From Pseudomonas sp. PB101 (GTDB lineage Bacteria > Pseudomonadota > Gammaproteobacteria > Pseudomonadales > Pseudomonadaceae): a DNA stretch of 64,000 nt. Each line of letters begins with the position of its first letter. Within the stretch, counting starts at the first letter, position 1. Of the stretch, positions 1 to 8,770 are shown piece by piece. The notes beneath the pieces are model-generated. The model was not told the origin of the DNA. It was given only the letters and a program-made list of their open reading frames with translations, and searched no databases. Where the stretch lies: the NCBI RefSeq assembly GCF_009764265.1, contig NZ_RWIR01000075.1, forward strand, positions 1 to 64,000, in the 5' to 3' direction. A program made the position numbers and the translations under genes.

Positions 1-322
1 TGTCCAGCACGTTGCAGAACTGCGGGTTGGTCGCGGCGTTGTTGACCAGGATGTCGAGGCGGCCGAACTGTTCCTTGATGCCGGCGAAGACCTGGCTGAT
101 CTGTTCCATTTCACCGATGTGGCAGGCGATGGCGGTGGCCTTGCCGCCGGCGGCAATGATCGCGTCGGCGACGTGTTGGCAGCCTTCGAGCTTGCGGCTC
201 GAGACGATCACGTGGGCGCCTTGCTGGGCCAGCAGTTTGGCGATGGCTTCACCGATGCCACGGCTGGCGCCGGAGACGAAAGCGATCTTGCCGTCGAGGT
301 CGAACAACTGAGTCTTGGACAT
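1..322 (-). CDS. SDR family oxidoreductase (C-terminus beyond window)
   Basis: This is the N-terminal 107 residues of a short-chain dehydrogenase/reductase; the rest lies beyond the left edge. The Rossmann glycine motif SGASRGIGEAIA is at about residues 17-28 and the NNAA motif near residue 94, which together identify a classical NAD(P)-dependent SDR. The catalytic Ser/Tyr/Lys lie outside the window, so activity cannot be judged. The ATG at 322 follows a GGGAACCCC-type purine stretch. The neighbour upstream on the same strand is an APH-fold phosphotransferase. This pair often sits with acyl-CoA dehydrogenases in Pseudomonas, which suggests lipid or acyl-CoA metabolism, but the substrate is unknown. 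Confidence 0.88.
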   Translation of the reverse strand, partial: MSKTQLFDLDGKIAFVSGASRGIGEAIAKLLAQQGAHVIVSSRKLEGCQHVADAIIAAGGKATAIACHIGEMEQISQVFAGIKEQFGRLDILVNNAATNPQFCNVLD

Positions 323-433
323 GGGGTTCCCTTATGAAAAGTCTTGTTGTTGAGTCAAGTGCCGGGTGTCGCTGATGCTGTCGGGTGGGGCGGGTTGCTG
401 CGTTTGGTCATTGAACGAGCGTTATCGTTCGCG

Positions 434-461
434 ACCATCGCGAGCAGGCTCGCTCCTACAG
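434..461. repeat. Single REP element
   Basis: One Pseudomonas-type REP palindrome (CGAGCAGGCTCG core followed by CTCCTACAG) lies in the 179-bp gap between the SDR and phosphotransferase genes. Unlike most REPs here it has no inverted partner. Confidence 0.8.
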
Positions 462-501
462 GGGGTTGTGTGTAATCGAGCAGCATCGGGGCGCGTCGAG
501 G

Positions 502-1569
502 TCAGAGGGTGGATTTCTGGATGACTTGCAGGCTCATTTGCTCCAGCAGCTTGTTCATGTGAATGAACTGCGCGAAGCGTTTGTCCTGGGTCTGGCCGTG
601 GTAGAAGCGGTAGTAGATCTGCTGCACGATACCGGCCAGGCGGAACAGGCCGTAGGTGTAGTAGAAGTCGAAATTGTCGATGCGGATGCCCGAGCGTTCG
701 GCGTAGTAATCGACGAATTCGCGGCGGGTCAGCATGCCCGGTGCGTGGCTCGGCTGGCGGCGCATCATCTGCACGGGCGCCGGGTCGTCGGCTTCGATCC
801 AGTAGGCGAGGGTGTTGCCCAGGTCCATCAACGGGTCGCCCAGGGTGGTCAGTTCCCAGTCGAGCACGCCGATGATCTGCATCGGGTTGTTCGGGTCGAG
901 GATGACGTTGTCGAAACGGTAGTCGTTGTGCACGATGCTGGAGGTCGGGTGATCGGCTGGCATCTTGTCGTTGAGCCAGGCTTTGACCGTTTCCCATAGC
1001 GGCGCATCCGGAGTCAGGGCTTTTTCGTAGCGATCGCTCCAGCCCTTGATTTGCCGCGCCACGTAACCTTCGGGCTTGCCGAGGTCGCCCAGGCCGTAGG
1101 CGTTGTAGTCGACGCGATGCAGTTCGACGAACTTGTCGATGAAGCTCTTGCACAGGGCTTCGGTTTTCGCCGAGTCCAGCCCGAGTTCCGGCGGCAGGTC
1201 CGAGCGCAGGATGATGCCGTTGACCCGTTCCATCACGTAGAACTCGGCACCGATCACCGACTCGTCGGTGCAGTGCACGTAGGCTTTCGGACAGTACGGA
1301 AAACCGTCGCGCAGTTGATTGAGGATGCGGAACTCACGGCCCATGTCATGGGCGGATTTGGCCTTGTGGCCGAACGGCGGGCGACGCAGGACGAATTCCT
1401 GTTCGGGGTATTCCAGCAAATAGGTGAGGTTTGAAGCGCCGCCCGGAAACTGGCTGATCTTCGGCAAACCGCTGAGCCCCGGAATATGGGCCTTGAGGTA
1501 GGGATCGATCAGGCTGGCATCGAGCTCTTCGCCGGTGCGGATACGGGTGGATTGGTCATTAAGCGCCAT
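502..1569 (-). CDS. APH-fold phosphotransferase family protein
   Basis: This 355-residue protein has the aminoglycoside phosphotransferase/choline kinase fold. The kinase catalytic loop VHNDYRFDNVIL (about residues 214-225) carries the HxDxxxxN signature, and LDWELTTLGDPLMDLG supplies the metal-binding Asp. N-terminal ATP-binding features include FVLRRPP. Proteins of this subfamily (ACAD10-like) are usually encoded beside acyl-CoA dehydrogenases and SDRs and are thought to phosphorylate hydroxy-acyl substrates; I infer that role here rather than antibiotic resistance. Length is normal. The start at 1569 opens MALNDQSTRIRTGEELD, typical of the group. Confidence 0.85.
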   Translation of the reverse strand: MALNDQSTRIRTGEELDASLIDPYLKAHIPGLSGLPKISQFPGGASNLTYLLEYPEQEFVLRRPPFGHKAKSAHDMGREFRILNQLRDGFPYCPKAYVHCTDESVIGAEFYVMERVNGIILRSDLPPELGLDSAKTEALCKSFIDKFVELHRVDYNAYGLGDLGKPEGYVARQIKGWSDRYEKALTPDAPLWETVKAWLNDKMPADHPTSSIVHNDYRFDNVILDPNNPMQIIGVLDWELTTLGDPLMDLGNTLAYWIEADDPAPVQMMRRQPSHAPGMLTRREFVDYYAERSGIRIDNFDFYYTYGLFRLAGIVQQIYYRFYHGQTQDKRFAQFIHMNKLLEQMSLQVIQKSTL

Positions 1570-1713
1570 GCTTATCCCTTCTGCTTATTCTGGAGGCCTG
1601 AAACTATTGGCTAATCTAATGCGCACACTCCAGACCCACAACCGCGAGCGGCTCTTATAGGTGAGCGTGTTGCCGGCCAATCATTGTTTTTGATACAGCT
1701 GTTTGAATTGCCG

Positions 1714-2679
1714 TCAATGAGCGACCCGGCTCTTGGCGGGCGGCAAGTCGATCGGCGTCAGCACCGGTTGGTTTGCGAAAAACGCCACGAGGTTCTTGCC
1801 CACCAGCTCGACGGTGCCTTGGGTGGCTTCCGGGGACAGCCCGGCGACATGGGGCGTGAGGATCACATTGCTCAGGTTCTTGAGTGCATCCGGTACTTGC
1901 GGTTCGTGATCGAACACATCCAGTGCAGCACCGGCGATCCGGCGTTGCTCGAGGGCCGTGATCAGGTCCGCGGTGGCAATTACGCTGGCCCGGGCGATGT
2001 TGACGATAAACCCCTGGGGACCCAATGCGTCGAGGACCTGGCGATTGATCAAGTGCTTGGTGCCCAGGCCGCCGGGCGTGGCGACGACCAGGAAGTCCGA
2101 GGCGCGCGCCAGTTCGGTCGGGGTCGAGCAGAACGTGTAGGGCACATCGCTGCGATGCTGGCGGTTGTGGTAGCTGATGCTCATGTCGAAGCCGGCGCCG
2201 GCGCGTTTGGCGATGGCCATGCCGACCGCGCCGAGGCCGAGGATGCCCAGGCGTTTGCCGGCGAGGGAAGGGCGCATGATCTTCGGCCACTCGCCGCGCC
2301 GTACGGCGGCATCACAGCGGGGTACGTCGCGCACCAGCGACAGCAGCAGCGCCATGGCATGGTCGGCGACGGACGAGGCGTTGACCCCGGCGCCGTTGGT
2401 GACGGTGATGCCCCGGTCAGCGGCGGCCTGCAGGTCGACGTGTTCATAGCCGGCGCCGATCACGCAGATGATCTTGAGGTTGGGCAGCGCGGCGATTTCA
2501 TCGGCATACAGCCCCAAAGGGCCGCGGGTGAGTACGGCGTCGATCTGGCCGGCGTGGCGGGCGATGGCTTCGGCGCGCTCGGCGGGTGTCGGGGCCAGAA
2601 TCAGGTGGAAGCCCTGATGTTCGAGGATAGGCAGGTAATCATTGATGGTTTCAACCAGTACCAGAACGGTTACAGGCAT
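1714..2679 (-). CDS. D-isomer-specific 2-hydroxyacid dehydrogenase
   Basis: This 321-residue NAD(P)-dependent dehydrogenase belongs to the D-2-hydroxyacid family (glyoxylate/hydroxypyruvate reductase type). Visible features are the nucleotide-binding GLGAVGMAIA motif near residue 150, the substrate/catalytic Arg in VNIARASV, the Glu in FDHEP and the catalytic His in LTPHVAG. The likely reaction is reversible reduction of a 2-oxoacid such as glyoxylate or hydroxypyruvate, but family members differ and the substrate is not settled. The ATG at 2679 is preceded by AGGGAG about 7 bases away; an upstream in-frame ATG at 2739 gives a non-homologous extension and has no ribosome site. Confidence 0.9.
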   Translation of the reverse strand: MPVTVLVLVETINDYLPILEHQGFHLILAPTPAERAEAIARHAGQIDAVLTRGPLGLYADEIAALPNLKIICVIGAGYEHVDLQAAADRGITVTNGAGVNASSVADHAMALLLSLVRDVPRCDAAVRRGEWPKIMRPSLAGKRLGILGLGAVGMAIAKRAGAGFDMSISYHNRQHRSDVPYTFCSTPTELARASDFLVVATPGGLGTKHLINRQVLDALGPQGFIVNIARASVIATADLITALEQRRIAGAALDVFDHEPQVPDALKNLSNVILTPHVAGLSPEATQGTVELVGKNLVAFFANQPVLTPIDLPPAKSRVAH

Positions 2680-2751
2680 GCTTGGCTCCCTGTGGGCATC
2701 GGAAAATCGGCAAAACGTCGCTTGAGATTGCAGATTCAAGGATAGCTTGGC

Positions 2752-2841
2752 AACCGCCAGCGATGGTCGTTAACGATGACGCGTTTGAACGGGATAAACG
2801 CGGCGCATTGGCGTCCATCGCCGGCAAGCCGGCTCCTACGG
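2752..2841. repeat. REP composite element overlapping a stop codon
   Basis: A conserved REP half (CATCGCCGGCAAGCCGGCTCC, 2815-2841) is joined to a degenerate partner (GCCAGCGATGGTCGTTAACGAT). The spacer resembles the one in the REP pair at 15423-15526. The TAG stop of the TetR gene (2836-2838) lies inside the REP, so the insertion wrote the last residues of that protein. Confidence 0.75.
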
Positions 2842-3426
2842 TTTTCCGGGCATGAGAGTGGCGCGGGCAGCCTCGAGAATTTCGTCCGACAGCGGATCGC
2901 CGCGAGTCGCCCGGGACAGCATCAGTGCGCCGAACATCATTGAGTACTGCGCCAGCGCCTGCTGCCGTTTGCAGGCTTCGTCCTCTGTGTCCAGCAGCGA
3001 ACCGAGGGAATCGAGCAGGTCGTTCAGGCCCTGCACGTACGTTTGCCGCAAGCCACTCTGGGCGGCCTCATGGCACATGTCTCCGGCAAAGGCCACCACC
3101 GGGCAGCTTTCGCCCGGGTTGTCCCGGCTTTCATTGGACAGGTACGGTTCGACCACGGCGCGGCGGGCAGCGTCCTTGCTGTCCTGGTCGGCCACCCGCG
3201 CTTGCCAGTTTTGCGCCGCTTGCTTGAAAGCCCTTGCGCTGGCTTCTTGCGCAAGCGCTTCCCTGGATTCGAAGTGGCCGTAGAAACCGCCGTGGGTCAG
3301 GCCCGCCGCCGCCATCACTTCGACCACACTGATTCCGTGCAGGCCGCGTTCGCGAAACAGCCGTGTGGCGGCTTCGACTATGGTCTCGCGGTTGAGGTCG
3401 GCTTGTTTGCGGGAAACTCGGGGCAT
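2836..3426 (-). CDS. TetR/AcrR family transcriptional regulator
   Basis: This is a 196-residue repressor-type protein. The N-terminal helix-turn-helix (about residues 12-58) is recognisable by TIVEAATRLFRERG and LTHGGFYGHFESREAL, close to the AcrR/YxaF/LmrA subgroup that often senses electrophiles or drugs. It lies 29 bp downstream of a tautomerase gene on the same strand, so the two are probably co-transcribed and the regulator may control that operon. Its C-terminus (LMPGKP) ends within a REP element. The ligand is unknown. Confidence 0.88.
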   Translation of the reverse strand: MPRVSRKQADLNRETIVEAATRLFRERGLHGISVVEVMAAAGLTHGGFYGHFESREALAQEASARAFKQAAQNWQARVADQDSKDAARRAVVEPYLSNESRDNPGESCPVVAFAGDMCHEAAQSGLRQTYVQGLNDLLDSLGSLLDTEDEACKRQQALAQYSMMFGALMLSRATRGDPLSDEILEAARATLMPGKP

Positions 3427-3455
3427 GGGTCACTCTCGGGTCTGCAGGTTGACTA

Positions 3456-3839
3456 TCAGAGGGCGTATTGGGCAATTCCGTTGCCGAACGACCAATTCTC
3501 TTTTTTCACTTCCACCAGATTGATGAAAACGTCCTCCAGGCGCAACGCCAGCTCTGCGTGAAGGCTCTCGGCGATGGTCTTGTAGAGGCGTTTTTTCTGC
3601 TCGATGGTCCGGCCTTCGCTCATGGTGATCTGGATCACCACCAGTTGGTCCGTGCGGTCGATGCCCAGGTAACCTGGATCAAAGATGAAATGCTGCTCAT
3701 CGTGTTCGTTGAGGATCTGGAAATTATCGTTTTCCGGCACGCCGATGGTGCTGTGCATGGCGGCGTAGATCAGTTGGCCGATGCGCTTGGCGTGGGTGGG
3801 GTCCTGATGTTTTTTGATGTCGACGCGAACCAGTGGCAT
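3456..3839 (-). CDS. Tautomerase family protein
   Basis: This 127-residue protein has the tautomerase (4-oxalocrotonate tautomerase/MIF) fold. With the ATG at 3839 the protein begins MPLVRVDI, placing the catalytic Pro at position 2; the longer frame starting at 3899 would bury that Pro and can be dismissed. It resembles the longer tautomerase_2 group rather than the 62-residue 4-OT. An AGGAG stretch lies upstream. It is first in a probable operon with the TetR gene. The substrate is unknown; keto-enol tautomerisation of an aromatic breakdown product is the family activity. Confidence 0.87.
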   Translation of the reverse strand: MPLVRVDIKKHQDPTHAKRIGQLIYAAMHSTIGVPENDNFQILNEHDEQHFIFDPGYLGIDRTDQLVVIQITMSEGRTIEQKKRLYKTIAESLHAELALRLEDVFINLVEVKKENWSFGNGIAQYAL

Positions 3840-4217
3840 GGGAAGACTCCAGGAGGAATGCAGGTGGGTTAAAAATACATGATGGTAGACCTTTATCAAG
3901 TGGTAAACGCCATCTTGCGATGAAGCGCAGGATCTGAAAGCCGCACAAATTCCTGTGGGAGCGGGCTTGCCCGCGAAAGCGGTGTGTCAGTCAACTCAAC
4001 GCTGAATGTGCCGCCGCCTTCGCGGGCAAGCCCGCTCCCACAGGTTATGTGTCGTTCATTATCGTCAACCTGGTACCACCGTTCCTCACCTAAGTCTTTG
4101 CTTCTGTTCACTAATCCTCCAGAATCGCGCCCCTGTTTCGGCCAAGGCGCTGCCTGTCGGGTATTCCGACGCGTCCTGGCCGGGTGGCAAGTGACCGGAA
4201 TGTGGAGATCCCACCGG
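3840..4217. other. Intergenic region with REP pair
   Basis: This 378-bp gap separates the divergent tautomerase and permease genes. It holds an inverted REP pair (3953-4046), described separately. The remainder must carry both promoters; I see no convincing operator. Confidence 0.6.
3953..4046. repeat. Inverted REP pair (BIME)
   Basis: Two REP sequences in opposite orientation (CTGTGGGAGCGGGCTTGCCC and its complement) are separated by about 40 bases and could fold as a cruciform or long hairpin. It lies between divergent genes rather than at a 3-prime end. Confidence 0.9.
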
Positions 4218-5498
4218 ATGAATGATCAGGCCAATAGCGTCAACAAACGCTATGTAGCAGCAACACCCGCGACGCTTTCGAACTGGAATCGCCAGGACAC
4301 CACCTGGATGCTGGGCCTGTTTGGCACGGCGATTGGTGCGGGAACCCTGTTTTTGCCGATCAACGCAGGCCTGGGCGGTTTCTGGCCGCTGCTGATCCTG
4401 GCGTTGCTGGCGTTCCCGATGACGTTCTATGCACACCGTGGGCTGACCCGGTTCGTGCTGTCCGGTCGCGAAGGCGCCGACATCACGGAAGTGGTGGAAG
4501 AGCATTTCGGCATCAAGGCCGGTGCGCTGATCACCTTGCTGTACTTCTTCGCCATTTTCCCGATCCTGCTGATCTACAGCGTGGCGCTGACCAACACCGT
4601 GGGCAGTTTCCTCGAGCATCAACTGCACATCACGCCGCCACCGCGCGCCGTGCTGTCGCTGGTGCTGATCCTCGGCCTGCTGGCGGTGGTGCGTTGCGGC
4701 GAGCAACTGATCGTCAAGGCCATGAGCCTGATGGTCTACCCGTTCATCGTTGCGCTGCTGTTCCTGGCGGTGTACCTGGTTCCGCACTGGAACGGCGGCA
4801 TCCTCGCCACCGCCAGCAGCGTGCCGGCGCCCTCGGCGTTGCTGCACACCTTGTGGCTGGCGATTCCGGTGATGGTGTTCTCGTTCAACCACTCACCGAT
4901 CATTTCGGCGTTCGCGGTGGACCAGAAGCGTCGCTACGGTGAGCACGCCGAAGAGCGCAGCTCGCAGATCCTGTCCCGCGCCCACCTGCTGATGGTGGCG
5001 ATGGTGCTGTTCTTCGTTTTCAGTTGCGTGCTGACCCTGTCGCCAGCGCAACTGGCGGAAGCCAAGGCGCAGAACCTGTCGATCCTGTCGTACCTGGCCA
5101 ACCACTTCAGCAATCCGACCATCGCCTTCGCGGCGCCGTTGATTGCGTTCGTGGCCATTTCCAAGTCGTTCCTGGGCCACTACATCGGCGCCAGCGAAGG
5201 CCTCAAGGGGCTGATCGTCAAGAGCGGCAAGCGTCCATCGGCCAAGGCCCTGGATCGCATCGTGGCGGCGTTCATGCTGGTGGTGTGCTGGATCGTCGCC
5301 ACGCTGAACCCGAGCATCCTCGGCATGATCGAAACCCTCGGCGGCCCGGTGATCGCGGCGATCCTGTTCCTGATGCCGATGTACGCCATCCGCAAGGTGC
5401 CGGCGATGGCGCGCTATCGCGGTCAGGCGTCCAACGTCTTTGTGACGGCGGTGGGCCTGGTGGCGATTTCGGCGTTGATCTATTCGTTGAGTGCTTGA
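4218..5498 (+). CDS. HAAAP-family amino-acid permease (SdaC-like)
   Basis: This 426-residue inner-membrane transporter has about 11 hydrophobic segments. The first, WMLGLFGTAIGAGTLFLPI (residues 32-50), is the signature of the hydroxy/aromatic amino-acid permease family and most resembles serine/threonine transporters of the SdaC/TdcC type. It probably imports L-serine or a related amino acid by proton or sodium symport. The ATG at 4218 (MNDQANSVNKRY) fits family length; the open frame runs further upstream only through REP DNA. No adjacent serine deaminase is present, so the substrate remains inferred. Confidence 0.85.
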   Translation: MNDQANSVNKRYVAATPATLSNWNRQDTTWMLGLFGTAIGAGTLFLPINAGLGGFWPLLILALLAFPMTFYAHRGLTRFVLSGREGADITEVVEEHFGIKAGALITLLYFFAIFPILLIYSVALTNTVGSFLEHQLHITPPPRAVLSLVLILGLLAVVRCGEQLIVKAMSLMVYPFIVALLFLAVYLVPHWNGGILATASSVPAPSALLHTLWLAIPVMVFSFNHSPIISAFAVDQKRRYGEHAEERSSQILSRAHLLMVAMVLFFVFSCVLTLSPAQLAEAKAQNLSILSYLANHFSNPTIAFAAPLIAFVAISKSFLGHYIGASEGLKGLIVKSGKRPSAKALDRIVAAFMLVVCWIVATLNPSILGMIETLGGPVIAAILFLMPMYAIRKVPAMARYRGQASNVFVTAVGLVAISALIYSLSA

Positions 5499-5526
5499 GT
5501 AGAGAGCCAAGAGGCGCTGAATACTT

Positions 5527-5633
5527 TGTGGGAGCGGGCTTGGTCCGGGCGGCGTTCCGACGATGACGTCCTCACAGGCGGCATAGATGTCGAATGTGCC
5601 GACCTCATCGCGGGCAAGCCCGCTCCCACAGGT
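5527..5633. repeat. REP pair, one half degenerate
   Basis: A degenerate REP (TGTGGGAGCGGGCTTGGTCC) faces an intact one (CATCGCGGGCAAGCCCGCTCC) between the convergent permease and acnB genes. Confidence 0.8.
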
Positions 5634-5658
5634 TTGTCGGTGTCAGTTAAACCAGGCA

Positions 5659-5698
5659 TAAAAAAACGCCGCCCATCTCACGATGGGCGGCGTTTTTC
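5659..5698. terminator. Rho-independent terminator, acnB 3-prime end
   Basis: AAAAAACGCCGCCCATC followed by GATGGGCGGCGTTTTTT forms a near-perfect GC-rich stem with a tiny loop. It has T-tracts in both directions, so it can stop acnB (minus strand) and also the permease transcript. Confidence 0.92.
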
Positions 5699-5712
5699 AT
5701 TGCGTTGCTACG

Positions 5713-8313
5713 TTAGGCTTGAACGACCGGGATGTTGGCGTTCGCAGCAGCTTCACGGAACTCGGCGATCTGGTCGAAGGACAGGTAGCGGTAGACATCG
5801 GCCGCCATGCTGTCGATCTTGCCAGCGTATTCCATGTACTCCTCGACGGTCGGCAGGCGACCCAGGATGGAAGCCACCGACGCCAGCTCGGCCGAAGCCA
5901 GGTAGACGTTCGCGCCGTCACCCAGACGGTTCGGGAAGTTACGGGTCGAAGTCGACACGACAGTCGAGTTCGGCTCTACACGTGCCTGGTTACCCATGCA
6001 CAGCGAGCAGCCCGGCATTTCCATGCGCGCGCCGGCCTTGCCGTAGATGCCGTAGTAGCCTTCTTCGGTCAGCTGGTGAGCGTCCATCTTGGTCGGCGGC
6101 GACAGCCACAGACGGGTTGGCAGCTGACCCTTGACCTGTTCCAGCAACTTGCCGGCAGCGCGGAAGTGACCGATGTTGGTCATGCACGAACCGATGAACA
6201 CTTCGTCGATCTTCTCGCCAGCAACGCTGGAGAGCAGGCGAGCGTCGTCCGGGTCGTTCGGCGCGCAGAGCACAGGCTCCTTGATGTCGGCCAGGTCGAT
6301 CTCGATGATTTCAGCGTATTCGGCGTCTTTGTCCGCTTGCAGCAGCTCAGGGTTGGCCAGCCAGGCTTCCATTGCTTGGGCGCGACGTTCCAGAGTACGT
6401 GCATCGCCGTAGCCTTCGCCGATCATCCAGCGCAGCAGGGTGATGTTGGACTGCAGGTATTCGGCAATCGACTCTTTGGACAGCTGGATGGTGCAACCGG
6501 CAGCCGAACGTTCAGCCGAGGCGTCAGACAGTTCGAACGCTTGCTCGACGGTCAGTTTTGGCAAACCTTCGATCTCCAGGATGCGACCGGAGAAGGCGTT
6601 CTTCTTGCCTTTCTTCTCTACGGTCAGCAGGCCAGCCTGGATCGCGTAGTAAGGAATGGCGTGAACCAGGTCACGCAGGGTGACGCCTGGCTGCAGTTCG
6701 CCTTTGAAGCGAACCAGGATCGACTCAGGCATGTCCAGCGGCATGACGCCGGTGGCTGCGGCGAACGCAACCAGGCCGGAACCGGCCGGGAACGAGATGC
6801 CGATCGGGAAACGGGTGTGCGAGTCACCACCGGTACCGACGGTGTCCGGCAGCAGCATGCGGTTCAGCCACGAGTGGATGATGCCGTCGCCCGGACGCAG
6901 GGAAACGCCGCCGCGGGTCATTATGAAGTCAGGCAGGGTGTGGTGGGTGGTCACGTCGATCGGCTTTGGATAAGCCGCGGTGTGGCAGAAGGACTGCATC
7001 ACCAGGTCGGTCGAGAAGCCCAGGCACGCCAGGTCTTTCAGTTCGTCACGGGTCATCGGACCGGTGGTGTCCTGGGAACCGACGGTGGTCATCTTCGGTT
7101 CGCAGTAGGTGCCCGGACGAACGCCGGTCACGCCGCAAGCCTTGCCGACCATTTTCTGCGCCAGGGTGAAACCCTTGGTGCTTTCAGCTGGTGCTTCAGG
7201 CTTCTTGAACAGAGTCGAAGGTGGCAGACCCAGCTCGGTACGAGCCTTCTCGGTCAGGCCACGGCCGATGATCAGCGGGATACGGCCGCCGGCACGTACT
7301 TCGTCCAACAGGACCGGGGTCTTCATTTCGAAGGTGGTCAGGACTTCGTCGGTGCCGTGCTTGCAGACTTTGCCAGCATGCGGGTACAGGTCGATCACGT
7401 CGCCCATGTGCATGTTGGAAACGTCGAATTCGATTGGCAGTGCGCCAGCATCTTCCATGGTGTTGTAGAAGATCGGAGCGATCTTGCTGCCGAAGCAGAA
7501 ACCGCCGGCACGCTTGTTCGGCACGTAAGGAACGTCGTCGCCGAAGAACCACAGTACGGAGTTGGTCGCCGATTTACGCGAAGAACCGGTACCGACCACG
7601 TCACCGACGTAGGCGATAGGGAAGCCGGCGTTGCGCATTTCTTCGATCTGCTTCATCGGACCGGTGACGCCTTGTGCGTCAGGCACGATGCCGTCGCGAG
7701 CCATTTTCAGCATGGCCAGGGCGTGCAGCGGGATGTCCGGGCGGGACCAGGCATCAGGCGCAGGGGACAGGTCGTCGGTGTTGGTTTCGCCGGTGACCTT
7801 GAACACGCGCAGGCTGATCTTGTCGGCCAGGGTCGGGCGCTTCACGAACCACTCGCCGTCAGCCCAGGATTGCAGGACGCCTTGGGCGTGAACGTTGCCG
7901 TTCTTGGCTTTTTCAGCCACGTCGTGGAAGGCATCGAACATCAGCAGGGTGTGCTTGAGTTCTGCGGCAGCTACTGGCGCCAGTTCGGCGTCGTCCAGCA
8001 GGTTGACCAGCGTCACGATGTTGTAGCCGCCCTGCATGGTGCCGAGCAGTTCAACAGCGCGTTTCTTGTCGATCAGGGGGGAGTTGGCTTCGCCTTTGGC
8101 GATGGCGGACAGGAAACCGGCCTTTACATAGGCTGCTTCGTCCACGCCTGGCGGAACGCGATTGGTGATCTGGTCAACGAGGAATGCTTCTTCGCCAGCC
8201 GGGGGATTTTTCAGCAGCTCGACCAGGCCTGCAGTTTGTTCGGCGTTTAGCGGCTGGGGAACGATACCCAGTGCTGCGCGCTCTTCGATATGTTTGCGGT
8301 AGGCTTCAAGCAC
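5713..8313 (-). CDS. acnB: Aconitate hydratase B
   Basis: AcnB interconverts citrate and isocitrate via cis-aconitate in the cytoplasmic TCA cycle. The 866-residue product has the AcnB-specific N-terminal HEAT-like domain and swivel domain ahead of the catalytic core. Fe-S ligands are visible: Cys in IGSCMTNIGH, and PGCSLCMG with Cys at 769 and 772, the same numbers as in E. coli AcnB. That agreement supports the GTG start at 8313 (VLEAYRKHIEERAA), preceded by GAGGG; the ATG at 8328 and the start at 8361 would add unrelated residues. In E. coli, apo-AcnB binds mRNA, so its structured leader is of interest. Confidence 0.97.
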   Translation of the reverse strand: MLEAYRKHIEERAALGIVPQPLNAEQTAGLVELLKNPPAGEEAFLVDQITNRVPPGVDEAAYVKAGFLSAIAKGEANSPLIDKKRAVELLGTMQGGYNIVTLVNLLDDAELAPVAAAELKHTLLMFDAFHDVAEKAKNGNVHAQGVLQSWADGEWFVKRPTLADKISLRVFKVTGETNTDDLSPAPDAWSRPDIPLHALAMLKMARDGIVPDAQGVTGPMKQIEEMRNAGFPIAYVGDVVGTGSSRKSATNSVLWFFGDDVPYVPNKRAGGFCFGSKIAPIFYNTMEDAGALPIEFDVSNMHMGDVIDLYPHAGKVCKHGTDEVLTTFEMKTPVLLDEVRAGGRIPLIIGRGLTEKARTELGLPPSTLFKKPEAPAESTKGFTLAQKMVGKACGVTGVRPGTYCEPKMTTVGSQDTTGPMTRDELKDLACLGFSTDLVMQSFCHTAAYPKPIDVTTHHTLPDFIMTRGGVSLRPGDGIIHSWLNRMLLPDTVGTGGDSHTRFPIGISFPAGSGLVAFAAATGVMPLDMPESILVRFKGELQPGVTLRDLVHAIPYYAIQAGLLTVEKKGKKNAFSGRILEIEGLPKLTVEQAFELSDASAERSAAGCTIQLSKESIAEYLQSNITLLRWMIGEGYGDARTLERRAQAMEAWLANPELLQADKDAEYAEIIEIDLADIKEPVLCAPNDPDDARLLSSVAGEKIDEVFIGSCMTNIGHFRAAGKLLEQVKGQLPTRLWLSPPTKMDAHQLTEEGYYGIYGKAGARMEMPGCSLCMGNQARVEPNSTVVSTSTRNFPNRLGDGANVYLASAELASVASILGRLPTVEEYMEYAGKIDSMAADVYRYLSFDQIAEFREAAANANIPVVQA

Positions 8314-8433
8314 AGTTATTACCCTCATCAGTGGTCCCAAATGGGTGTCCGGGACGCTCATCCCGAAATTGCCGTACTCATGCGCTGCATGGCGTTGTGA
8401 GCCACTTAGCCAGAATTACCGACAATTCCTTAC

Positions 8434-8576
8434 AGAAGCTGCTTTCAAAGTTTTACGCCTGCAGAACGGGAGCTGATGAGGGTTGGCGTTGGGCTTTTCC
8501 CCGCTGGAAAAACCCATCGCCAACACCGCTCTGAAGGAACGACTGTGCTCGTGACGCTTTGAAAACAGCTTCTAAC
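8434..8576 (-). ncRNA. Structured leader element of acnB (candidate)
   Basis: A 17-base arm AGAAGCTGCTTTCAAAG (8434-8450) is matched by CTTTGAAAACAGCTTCT (8560-8576) with one non-Watson-Crick position. Inside lies a second hairpin (8482-8523): GTTGGCG pairs with CGCCAAC, then GGGCTTTTCC pairs with GGAAAAACCC with one mismatch. No T-tract follows either stem, so it is not a simple terminator. It falls inside the inferred 5-prime UTR of acnB. It may be a cis-regulatory RNA or a small RNA; function is not known. Confidence 0.5.
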
Positions 8577-8604
8577 GGACATTGGCGCCTAAAAAGGCAG
8601 GCTG

Positions 8605-8633
8605 ATTCTACGGCAAAAAAAAATTTAAGGTAA
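8605..8633 (-). promoter_or_regulatory. Candidate acnB promoter
   Basis: Read on the minus strand, TTACCT (weak -35) is followed after 17 bases by TAGAAT (good -10). Transcription would start near 8598, giving a leader of about 285 nt. Confidence 0.4.
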
Positions 8634-8770
8634 GTCAGTGTTTATTGGACTTTGGTGGAGGCGGCCAGCAAGGTGCCATTGACCTTAACCCTTTGACTTT
8701 GAGGGGTGATGAATATCGGACAAAGGGCTAACATGCCGGCCTGTTCTGCTTTTCGCGTTTTTGCCTACCT

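Larger units (their letters stand above)
8314..8770. other. acnB leader and divergent promoter region
   Basis: This 457-bp gap lies between the divergent acnB and DUF1289 genes. It contains a large nested inverted-repeat structure (8434-8576) and a candidate acnB promoter (8605-8633), both listed separately. I see no small coding gene in it. Confidence 0.7.

Noticed and set aside
5683..8250. Long open frame (855 codons) on the plus strand opposite acnB
   Set aside because: It is a shadow of acnB caused by high G+C codon use; its product has no family features, whereas the minus strand gives an AcnB with conserved Fe-S cysteines.
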